This document shows positions 37,194 to 44,555 of a stretch of DNA of 64,000 bases, in pieces (the first letter of the stretch is position 1; each line of letters begins with the position of its first letter). The notes under the pieces were generated by a model. That model worked only from the letters and a program-made list of their open reading frames with translations. It made no database searches and was not told where the DNA came from. A program made the position numbers and the translations under genes. The DNA comes from Sulfuricurvum kujiense DSM 16994 (GTDB lineage: Bacteria > Campylobacterota > Campylobacteria > Campylobacterales > Sulfurimonadaceae), in assembly GCF_000183725.1 (NCBI RefSeq), contig NC_014762.1:558001-622000 (forward strand), given 5' to 3'.

Positions 37194-37429
37194 GCTTTGC
37201 TCCCTAATTTATTTATTTTTCGTACCACACGTATGATCTCATCGTCTTCAAGCATCCCCAGCATTTCAATAACTGCTTTGGCTGCCTGAGGTTTAGCGTT
37301 TCCCAACCGCCAATCTTGATACGTTCGCATAGAAATTCCCAGCTCTGCAGCCATCTCTTTTTGGGATATCTTCTTCCCGTTACGCTCAGCCTCTACGGCA
37401 TTATGAAGAAGATTAAAAAGATCACTCAT
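37190..37429 (-). CDS. XRE-type helix-turn-helix regulator
   Basis: A 79-residue protein with a HTH in the middle (ISQKEMAAELGISMRTYQDW) followed by a helical dimerisation region. The start at 37429 is preferred to an in-frame ATG six bases earlier because GGAG stands eight bases before it. Upstream, three copies of a 13-bp partial palindrome and a longer dyad occupy 37478-37595, likely its own operators. It forms a two-gene operon with the 77-residue protein. No phage genes are nearby. Confidence 0.8.
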   Translation of the reverse strand: MSDLFNLLHNAVEAERNGKKISQKEMAAELGISMRTYQDWRLGNAKPQAAKAVIEMLGMLEDDEIIRVVRKINKLGSKA

Positions 37430-37739
37430 TTCCATTGCTCCATTGTAATATCCTTTTCTTAAAATAAACATTAAAACGTATAAAATATACTTAATTAATA
37501 GCATAAATAGATATATATAGTGTAATTACTACACTATATTTGTTAAAGCATAAAATATACCAACATTTAAAAGAATTAAAATGTATTAGATATACGGAAA
37601 ACCGTATTAAAATTTCGTTAAAAATCGTGGAATAAAGAAGCGCAAAAATAAAATTATGGAATTAGAGGGTTGGATCGGGTGTCGGATGGGTCAGAGTAAA
37701 AAAAGTGCTGATTGAAAAACGGAGGAGGGGGATTGCCCC
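37430..37739. other. AT-rich operator region between HTH and DUF3972-like genes
   Basis: This 310-bp stretch is very AT-rich and codes for no convincing protein. It holds the HTH promoter with its repeats (37478-37595). The part from about 37600 to 37739 shows nothing recognisable and may include the 3' region of the gene at 37740. Confidence 0.5.
37478..37595. promoter_or_regulatory. Operator array: three 13-bp sites and one 25-bp dyad
   Basis: Sites with consensus GTATAnnnTATAC lie at 37478-37490 (perfect), 37548-37560 (GCATA...) and 37583-37595 (GTATTAGATATAC), spaced 70 and 35 bp. Between the first two, 37515-37539 is a dyad with arms ATATAGTGTA and TACACTATAT and a 5-base centre. They probably bind the adjacent HTH protein. 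Confidence 0.55.
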
Positions 37740-38405
37740 CTAGGAGAGAAAATCGGTGTAATCGTATTTAGAGAGGTCGACGTAAAATTCTCCCTCTTTT
37801 TGAATGATGCGTACATCACTCCCGTAAGCGAGTTCAAAACGGCGTTTGACGATTTTGCGTTCGTTTGAGCCCATTCCGATAAACTTGAGGTAACGTTTGA
37901 GTTCGATGATTCCGTTAGAGAGGGATGAAGCGGCAGTCTGCTCCGGAGTTGACGAGATATCAACATCATGGATACGGTTCTCTTGTGAGAGAAGAAGTTT
38001 GGTATTAATCACTTCAAAGAAATTTTTGAGCTGTTCGTCTTTTGCCGCATAGATATCCTCGATCCGTTCACGTTCGGCAATCAGCATTTGCTCTTTGTCA
38101 TATACAAGCCGGTCAATTTTGGCTTCCAGTTCTTTGATTTTGAGTTTCAGCTGCTGATTCTCTTTTTGATACAAGGCTATAATCATTCCGACCGTTGTTT
38201 TTTGCGGTGCGGGCGTGGAAGAGGCGGTTGTTTTTTTTTGGGTAAGTTCTTGCCGTTTATCCTCTTCAAGAGAACTTCTCGGGACAATGATATAAGTTAT
38301 TCCGCCTTCAATAATATAGTTTAAACGTTTGGTCCGGAGTTTATTTTGGATCATCTCTTTGGACATTTTAAAGGTTTTCGCGTATTCATCAATCGTAAAA
38401 CGCAT
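37740..38405 (-). CDS. Conserved Campylobacterota protein, DUF3972-like
   Basis: A 221-residue soluble protein. The N-terminal 50 residues look like a helix-turn-helix or MerR-like start (MRFTIDEYAKTFKMSKEMIQ, then RTKRLNY). Residues about 80-140 are a coiled coil rich in Lys, Glu and Leu, and the C-terminus is a separate small domain. The layout fits the DUF3972 family that I associate with this phylum; that label is tentative. A regulatory or structural DNA-related role is possible. It is followed downstream only by the AT-rich operator region. Confidence 0.6.
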   Translation of the reverse strand: MRFTIDEYAKTFKMSKEMIQNKLRTKRLNYIIEGGITYIIVPRSSLEEDKRQELTQKKTTASSTPAPQKTTVGMIIALYQKENQQLKLKIKELEAKIDRLVYDKEQMLIAERERIEDIYAAKDEQLKNFFEVINTKLLLSQENRIHDVDISSTPEQTAASSLSNGIIELKRYLKFIGMGSNERKIVKRRFELAYGSDVRIIQKEGEFYVDLSKYDYTDFLS

Positions 38406-38461
38406 ACATCCTCCTTCAGGATAGTGTGGATGTTATATTACCCAAAAAACATCCGCATCGA

Positions 38462-39115
38462 TTAATGTTTTTTGGATTGAACTACCCATGAAGGTTGCGG
38501 AGGAGGGATAATCCCGCCTTGTCTCATCCATATCAGATAGCCGCTGTGGATAATATTGTGTTTGTCTTGAAATGTATGCAGGGAACTGCGGCGAAACTCG
38601 CATTTTTCCAAAAGGGTGTGGTAGTCTTTATGAATGTTTAAAAACTCTTGCAATGAATCATACGCTTTGTCGGAGATGATAACGGTGCTGGCGACAAGAT
38701 TTTTAATGGCAACATAACGTGCGCACTCGTTTAAACCGTCACCGATAAAATTTTCATGTCCCAAAATGTCTTCAAACTGATGAACGTTACCGGTGTGGAC
38801 CGCAACACGGATCCCTTTAAAATAGGCGTATTCTTTGGCTATGAAATCTGAAAAATGGATGAATGAAAGCCCAAGTATCGGCCCGAATCCTTGCAGTGAG
38901 GGGTGAAGAATACAATAAAAACCGTCTCCGGTAGGGATGATTCCAAGCAACATTTTATCCATCGGTATGGCTGAAGCTTTCAGCATTTTAAATATCATTT
39001 TTTTGTAGGTTAAAGAGAGATACGAGATGATTTCAAGCTGTTCGTTCATCGGAAGAAGAGAAAAGTCGATGATATCAACAAGGACGATATCGGTGGAAAT
39101 TACTTTTTTGCTCAT
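38462..39115 (-). CDS. Class III nucleotide cyclase-like domain protein
   Basis: A 217-residue single-domain protein with the class III cyclase layout. IVLVDIIDFS carries the first metal Asp (D14), IPTGDGFYCI the second (D64), GIRVAVHTGNV the conserved strand and turn, and GDGLNECARY the Asn/Arg pair (N129, R133) that stabilises the transition state. The purine-selecting Lys before GDG is replaced (IPTGDG in place of KTIGDG-like), so the nucleotide is uncertain. There is no sensor or membrane domain. It could be an active cyclase or a nucleotide-binding derivative. Confidence 0.65.
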   Translation of the reverse strand: MSKKVISTDIVLVDIIDFSLLPMNEQLEIISYLSLTYKKMIFKMLKASAIPMDKMLLGIIPTGDGFYCILHPSLQGFGPILGLSFIHFSDFIAKEYAYFKGIRVAVHTGNVHQFEDILGHENFIGDGLNECARYVAIKNLVASTVIISDKAYDSLQEFLNIHKDYHTLLEKCEFRRSSLHTFQDKHNIIHSGYLIWMRQGGIIPPPQPSWVVQSKKH

Positions 39116-39262
39116 ATTTGGGGAAACCTGACAAACTGGAATGGTTTTTATTGTAGTCTAAAATTGCTGAGATAGCCAAACTCTTGAACGGATTGATTTC
39201 GCCAATAATCTCAAAGTGTGTTACTATATTGCCAAAAATATTCTAGATAACAGGTTGACTTT

Positions 39263-40759
39263 ATGCAAAAACGAACCAAAATTTTAGCAACCGTTGGTCC
39301 CGCTTCTGATAACGTCGAGACTCTCGCGGCTTTAATCACCGCGGGCGTCAATGTTTTTCGTCTTAACTTTTCTCACGGAACCCATGAATACCATGCACAG
39401 GTTTTGTCCAATATACGTGCTGCGATGCGCAAAACGGGGCTGATTGTCGGGGTTATGCAAGACATCAGCGGGCCGAAAATCCGTGTCGGAAAATTGAGCG
39501 AAGATTTTTGTTTGGAGAGCGGTGACCGGCTGGATTTTTATTATGAGGCATGCATAGGGGAAAAGGTCGCACCGAGCCATTATCGGCTCTCTATTAGTGA
39601 AAGCAGTGTTCTTCGCATGTTGAAAGTAGGTGATTTCGTCTATCTGTACGACGGCCTTATCCGTGCCAGTATCGTGGAGATCAATGATGAGTATGTTCAA
39701 GCTATGATCGAGAATAAAGGGAAACTTACATCGAATAAAGGGATTAATTTTCCGAATACGCGGCTGGGTATCGATATCCTGACGGAAAAAGACAGACTCG
39801 ATATCGGATGGGGTGTGGCGAACGGCGTCGATTTTATGGCGATCTCCTTTGTCCAAAATGCGCAAGATATGATTAATGCCCGCGAAGTGGTACATTCATA
39901 CGGCGGAGAGGTACAGCTCATAGCCAAAATTGAGAAATTTGATGCGGTAGAGAATATTGACGAAATTTTGCGCTACTCGGACGGTCTGATGGTAGCACGC
40001 GGCGATTTGGGAATTGAAGTCCCTTATTACCGTGTTCCGACCATACAAAAAATGTTGATCGACAAAGCCAATGCCCATTCCAAACCGGTTATTACGGCAA
40101 CGCAGATGCTTTTGTCCATGACGGAAAAAGAGTCTGCAACCCGAGCGGAGATCAGCGATGTCGCCAATGCGGTACTCGACGGTACCGATGCCGTGATGCT
40201 CTCGGAAGAGAGTGCCGTCGGGCATAATCCGGTGCTTGTCGTGGAAACCATGGTCAATACGATTCAGGCGATTGAGGAAATCTATCCGTATGAGAAATTT
40301 GATTTCGGATATGACGATGTGATGGACAGGGTCAATGAATCGGCGGTACGGTTGGGAGATTCATTGAATGCAGAGGGGATTATAGCAATGAGCGCCTCGG
40401 GAGCATCGCCTAAAAAGCTTTCCCGCTACCGTCCGAAAATGACGATCTATGCGGCGACGCACGAAGAGAAGGTCGCGCGTCTTTTGACGATCGTATGGGG
40501 AGTCGTACCGGCGTATCTGATCAAAAAAGGGCGTATTGAAGATATGCTTACCGATATCATTCAAAGCGGTTTAAAACGGGGTATTATCGATAAAAAGAAC
40601 ACCTATATTTTTACGGCCGGGTATCCGATCGGTACTCCCGGAACAACCAATATTATCCGGATTTTGCGTGAGAACGAGATTACCTTTTTCGGAGAGACAA
40701 AGTCTCAGCCGGGCAAAGCAAAAAAAACGGATGAGAATGCAGTTGCGACACTGTTTTAA
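39263..40759 (+). CDS. pyk: Pyruvate kinase
   Basis: A 498-residue enzyme converting phosphoenolpyruvate and ADP to pyruvate and ATP. It has RTKILATVGPAS, VFRLNFSHGTH, DISGPKIRVG, the catalytic signature IAKIEKFDAVENID, MVARGDLGIEVP, ATQMLLSM and GTDAVMLSEESAVG. The C-terminal allosteric domain is present. The gene stands alone, preceded by 147 bp with an AT-rich promoter. Confidence 0.96.
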   Translation: MQKRTKILATVGPASDNVETLAALITAGVNVFRLNFSHGTHEYHAQVLSNIRAAMRKTGLIVGVMQDISGPKIRVGKLSEDFCLESGDRLDFYYEACIGEKVAPSHYRLSISESSVLRMLKVGDFVYLYDGLIRASIVEINDEYVQAMIENKGKLTSNKGINFPNTRLGIDILTEKDRLDIGWGVANGVDFMAISFVQNAQDMINAREVVHSYGGEVQLIAKIEKFDAVENIDEILRYSDGLMVARGDLGIEVPYYRVPTIQKMLIDKANAHSKPVITATQMLLSMTEKESATRAEISDVANAVLDGTDAVMLSEESAVGHNPVLVVETMVNTIQAIEEIYPYEKFDFGYDDVMDRVNESAVRLGDSLNAEGIIAMSASGASPKKLSRYRPKMTIYAATHEEKVARLLTIVWGVVPAYLIKKGRIEDMLTDIIQSGLKRGIIDKKNTYIFTAGYPIGTPGTTNIIRILRENEITFFGETKSQPGKAKKTDENAVATLF

Positions 40760-40867
40760 ATTAGTGGACTGAAAATTGCTTTTTACATTGCGAGGGGCAA
40801 ATGTGTTTGTTTCGTCACTTAAAGTTTGCCCCCCAAAACCTCTCTCCTTTACGCTACAATTACCCTT

Positions 40868-41584
40868 ATGAAAACCGATACGCTATTTACCAAACCTATT
40901 TCCAAACAGTTTGAATTTGATGCCGATGTCGCCGCCGTATTTGATGATATGCTGGTCCGTTCCGTCCCTTTTTACAAAGAGTCGCAGGCCCTTACCCGCC
41001 GATTTGCGATTAATGCTCTCGGCAAAGGGGGGGTAGTCTATGATCTGGGGTGCTCGACGGCATCGCTGCTGCTGGAAATCGAACGGAGCGTTGAAAGAAA
41101 TGACGATATCCGGCTGATCGGCATCGATAATTCTCCGGCGATGATCGCACATGCCCGAAAAAAAATAGAGGCATACGGTTCGGGAATTGAACTGTATGAG
41201 GGGGATATCCTTCAGTTTCCGTATGAAAAAGCACAGGTTATGATCAGTAATTACACCTTGCAGTTTATCCGCCCGATGGTCCGGGACTCTTTGATCCGTA
41301 CAATCAGTGACACTCTGAATGAGGGGGGCGTGTTTATTTTCAGCGAAAAAGTGGTGAGCGAAGATCCGAAATTGAATAAAGAGCTGATTGACTGCTATTA
41401 CGATTTCAAAAAAGTGCAGGGGTACAGCGAATACGAAATTGTTCAAAAACGCGAAGCGCTTGAAAATGTCCTCATCCCCTATACGATGAATGAAAACATT
41501 CAAATGGCAAAGAATAACGGGTTCAAAACGTGCGAACTTCTTTTTCGATGGGCGAATTTCGCAACGTTTATCGCCATCAAATAA
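40868..41584 (+). CDS. cmoA: Carboxy-S-adenosyl-L-methionine synthase
   Basis: A 238-residue SAM-binding enzyme that uses prephenate to make carboxy-SAM for wobble-uridine modification of tRNA. Features are FEFDADVAAVFDDMLVRSVP at the start, VYDLGCSTASLLLEIE (motif I), GIDNSPAMI, and ISNYTLQFI, all typical of CmoA. ATG 40868 matches the usual CmoA N-terminus, but no ribosome binding site precedes it. TACAAT at 40855-40860 lies just 7 bp upstream, so the mRNA may be leaderless. The partner gene cmoB is not in the window. Confidence 0.92.
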   Translation: MKTDTLFTKPISKQFEFDADVAAVFDDMLVRSVPFYKESQALTRRFAINALGKGGVVYDLGCSTASLLLEIERSVERNDDIRLIGIDNSPAMIAHARKKIEAYGSGIELYEGDILQFPYEKAQVMISNYTLQFIRPMVRDSLIRTISDTLNEGGVFIFSEKVVSEDPKLNKELIDCYYDFKKVQGYSEYEIVQKREALENVLIPYTMNENIQMAKNNGFKTCELLFRWANFATFIAIK

Positions 41585-41587
41585 GGG

Positions 41588-41830
41588 TTATCGGACACTT
41601 CCGTTAGCAGGATTTTCATCAGGTATAAAGAGTATGCTTTTGACATCTGATGTAATTTCTGATTTAATTTCGGAGTAGTCGGCAAGGTTTTTATCGCATC
41701 GTTTATGATAATACCCCTGCACGTCATAATACTCTTCACAGTCGTTATAGTAGCGCAGACTAATGCCGCGTTCATTAAAACACCCCGCAAAAAAAATCGG
41801 CAGCAAAAATAATAAAGTATATTTTTTCAT
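41588..41830 (-). CDS. Small putative lipoprotein
   Basis: An 80-residue protein with a lipoprotein signal: MKKYTLLFLLPIFFAGC, with a lipobox-like FAGC. The mature part is hydrophilic and holds two more cysteines and several tyrosines. No family is recognised. It ends 3 bp from the cmoA stop (convergent) and lies 14 bp after nth on the same strand. Confidence 0.65.
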   Translation of the reverse strand: MKKYTLLFLLPIFFAGCFNERGISLRYYNDCEEYYDVQGYYHKRCDKNLADYSEIKSEITSDVKSILFIPDENPANGSVR

Positions 41831-41844
41831 CCGGATATTGTATC

Positions 41845-42492
41845 TTATCTGGGTTTAAACCCGTCCTTACTTTTACATAATTCACTTATAAAACACTCCG
41901 TGTCGCATTTTGGGTTTTTGGCGGTACAGATGTAGCGCCCGAACAGGACAAGTCCCTGATGAAGCTGATGAAGATTGGTTTTAAACTTTTTCACCAGTGT
42001 CTCTTCGGTAGCAACGGCGCTGAGGTCATCACTCAGACCCAAACGGTGGCTAACCCGAAAGACATGGGTATCCACCGCCATCAGATTGGCCTGCGTGTAC
42101 TCGATGAGAACGACATGAGCCGTTTTTTGTCCGACTCCCGCTAAGGTGACGAGCTCTTTTTCATCCATCGGAATTTCTCCGCCGTATACCTCTATAACCC
42201 GTTTTGCCATGGCAATAAGATTAATCGCTTTATTGTTAAAAAAAGAGCAGCTTTGAATCAGCGCTTTGACCTCTTCAATATCGGCATGTGCGAGAGCTTC
42301 GGGGGTAGGGTAGGCTTTGAATAATGCCGGTGTGATGAGATTGACCCGTTTGTCGGTGCATTGTGCGGACAGGGCTACGGCTATAACGAGCTCATACGCA
42401 TTGCTATAGGTCAGCTCCGTGACGGCATCCGAGTACCGTTCCAAGAGGGCGACCTTGATCGCTTCAATCTCTTTCCGAGTCGCTTTTTTCAT
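41845..42492 (-). CDS. nth: Endonuclease III
   Basis: A 215-residue base-excision repair glycosylase/AP lyase. It has the helix-hairpin-helix LAGVGQKTAHVVL with the catalytic Lys, the catalytic Asp in MAVDTHVFRVSHRLG, and four C-terminal cysteines for the [4Fe-4S] cluster. The cluster spacing is CX6CX3CX5C, one residue longer in the middle gap than the usual CX6CX2CX5C. It is divergent from the histidine kinase gene. Confidence 0.93.
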   Translation of the reverse strand: MKKATRKEIEAIKVALLERYSDAVTELTYSNAYELVIAVALSAQCTDKRVNLITPALFKAYPTPEALAHADIEEVKALIQSCSFFNNKAINLIAMAKRVIEVYGGEIPMDEKELVTLAGVGQKTAHVVLIEYTQANLMAVDTHVFRVSHRLGLSDDLSAVATEETLVKKFKTNLHQLHQGLVLFGRYICTAKNPKCDTECFISELCKSKDGFKPR

Positions 42493-42599
42493 CTAAATAA
42501 TCCGTTTTTTGTCCGTATTGTAGCATTTAAAAATGGTTCAGATATATTTTATGTTACAATAAGTGATTTATGGGCAAAAAAGTTATTTAGGGGGAAAAA

Positions 42600-44546
42600 T
42601 TGGGAGTACTGGGGTTCATTCAAACTATTTTTGGAAATAACAAACACCATTTTACGGGTGAGAATGATAAAACAGTAAGCAAAGATTTTTTCTATAAGGT
42701 GTTGGATACCGATCCCGATCCGCTTTTGTTTTTTAGCAAAGAAAATGGCTGGATAGGGGCAAATAAACCTTTTTTTGATCTGGTTCCCCTCCAAAATATT
42801 GAACAGCTGCGGAATAATCACGAGAGTATCCGAGAGCTATTCGACCATGAGGATGAAGAAGTTTTTACCGAATATGACAAAAGCTGGTTGGACTATATCC
42901 GAACCCATTGCCCTAGCGGTTACGGACTCGGTATCGTTGACCTTTACGGAAAAATGCATACGATGGTAGCGACCTCGACGCTTATACAAGAAGGCGGTGA
43001 AGACTTGTATCTGCTGCGCCTTGAAGATCAAAGTAATCTTATTGACCTAAAAGCCGAAGTGGTTAAAACCGAACAATTAAAAAGCAAATTTCTGGCCAAT
43101 ATCGGGCATGAATTCCGTACGCCGATGAACGGTATTTTAGGTTTTGTCGACCTTCTCTCCAAAACCTCCCCCGATGACACGCAGGCCGAATATATTCATT
43201 CCATACAAGGATCAGCCCGAAATTTGATGTCCAATATCGAAAATCTTCTGGATTTGGCACAAATGCAAAACGGCCGTTTGAGTGTCAGCAAAAGCGAATT
43301 CAATATTGTTTCCGAAATGGAGGAATTGGCCAGGGGATGCATTTCGAGCGCCGCCGATAAAGGGGTCGGTGTTTTATTTTTTATCGACCCTAAACTTCCT
43401 ACCTATATCATCGGTGATATTCGTAAAATCAAACAGGTAATCAATAATCTCTATAACAATGCGTTAAAATTTACGCATCAAGGGGGACGTATAACGGTTG
43501 AAGTGAAGCTTCTCAAGCGTAATACCTCCGGTACCTGCAACCTCGGTTTTACTGTCAAAGATACGGGTAAAGGGATCAGCAAGTTCGAGCTAAGCAATAT
43601 TACGCGCCCCTTTGTATCCGGCGATCATGCCGATAACCGTCTGGGGGTGGGGCTCAGCCTTTCTCACGGATTGATTGCTTTGATGGGGGGAGAACTCAAA
43701 ATCGCCAGTGAAGAGGGAAAGGGATCGTCTTTTAGTTTTTCACTCACTCTGGAAGGTTCTTCCGATCAAGCGATGCAGATGATCAACGGACACAATGCTA
43801 AAGTTGTATTGGTTGATGAAAAAAGGGTTGAAGAGGCCAATCATCTGACAAACTATCTTCGCAGCTTCGGAGTCAGTGTGACCAAAGCGCAAATGGTAGA
43901 CGAGTCGATTTTTGCCGATGCCGAAGTGGTATATTTTCTCGGTTCGCAGGAAAAACATGATTGGGCGATGAGCCTTTCAGACCTAAAACGTACCTGCAAA
44001 ACGGTGTTACTGCTCGAAGAGAATGAGCATCTTCAGGCAAAAATGCTCCATCTGATAGATACATTTCTCTTAAAACCGTTGCTCCCGACACCATTGTTTG
44101 GGCATTTAGCGACGATCTTCGATCTCCCTCCGTCGGTTCCGGCGGATATCCCCTCCATTCAGCACGGAATTACGGCTTTGGTGGTAGAAGACAATTTGAT
44201 CAATCAGCGTCTTATCCAATTGCTTCTCAAAGAGTACGGAATCTCGGTAGTGACCGTTTCAAATGGGGATGAAGCGGTTGAAATATGCCGTGAGAAAACC
44301 TTTGATATCGTTTTTATGGATATTGATATGCCGATAAAAGACGGTATTTTGGCTACCGAGGAGATTAAAGCACAGGAGAGGCCATTTAAAATAGGACATA
44401 TGCCGATTATTGCGTTGACGGCGTTGGCGATGGAAGGGGACAGGGAATACATTTTAGAGCGCGGGCTTGATGATTACCTTTCAAAACCGCTGACACGCGA
44501 AAAACTTGAATATGTACTGCAAAAATATTTGCACGTAAGAGTATAA
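42600..44546 (+). CDS. Cytoplasmic hybrid sensor histidine kinase, copy 1
   Basis: A 648-residue protein without membrane segments. A PAS-like region lies at about 30-145. HisKA has the phosphoacceptor His at about 170 (IGHEFRTPMNG), and HATPase has NNALKFTHQGG, DTGKGIS and GVGLSLSHGL. A degenerate receiver-like domain (about 400-500) lacks the Asp. A canonical receiver follows with EDNLINQRL, D574 (FMDIDMP), T/A switch (ALTALA) and SKPL. TTG at 42600 is the start, with AGGGGG five bases before it. It is followed 9 bp later by a paralogue. No dedicated output regulator is adjacent. Confidence 0.88.
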   Translation: MGVLGFIQTIFGNNKHHFTGENDKTVSKDFFYKVLDTDPDPLLFFSKENGWIGANKPFFDLVPLQNIEQLRNNHESIRELFDHEDEEVFTEYDKSWLDYIRTHCPSGYGLGIVDLYGKMHTMVATSTLIQEGGEDLYLLRLEDQSNLIDLKAEVVKTEQLKSKFLANIGHEFRTPMNGILGFVDLLSKTSPDDTQAEYIHSIQGSARNLMSNIENLLDLAQMQNGRLSVSKSEFNIVSEMEELARGCISSAADKGVGVLFFIDPKLPTYIIGDIRKIKQVINNLYNNALKFTHQGGRITVEVKLLKRNTSGTCNLGFTVKDTGKGISKFELSNITRPFVSGDHADNRLGVGLSLSHGLIALMGGELKIASEEGKGSSFSFSLTLEGSSDQAMQMINGHNAKVVLVDEKRVEEANHLTNYLRSFGVSVTKAQMVDESIFADAEVVYFLGSQEKHDWAMSLSDLKRTCKTVLLLEENEHLQAKMLHLIDTFLLKPLLPTPLFGHLATIFDLPPSVPADIPSIQHGITALVVEDNLINQRLIQLLLKEYGISVVTVSNGDEAVEICREKTFDIVFMDIDMPIKDGILATEEIKAQERPFKIGHMPIIALTALAMEGDREYILERGLDDYLSKPLTREKLEYVLQKYLHVRV

Positions 44547-44555
44547 GGGGCTGGG

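Noticed and set aside
37190-37429. A confirmed toxin-antitoxin system with the 77-aa gene
   Set aside because: Only size, overlap and operators support it. The 77-residue protein matches no toxin I know, so the label was not used in the annotation.
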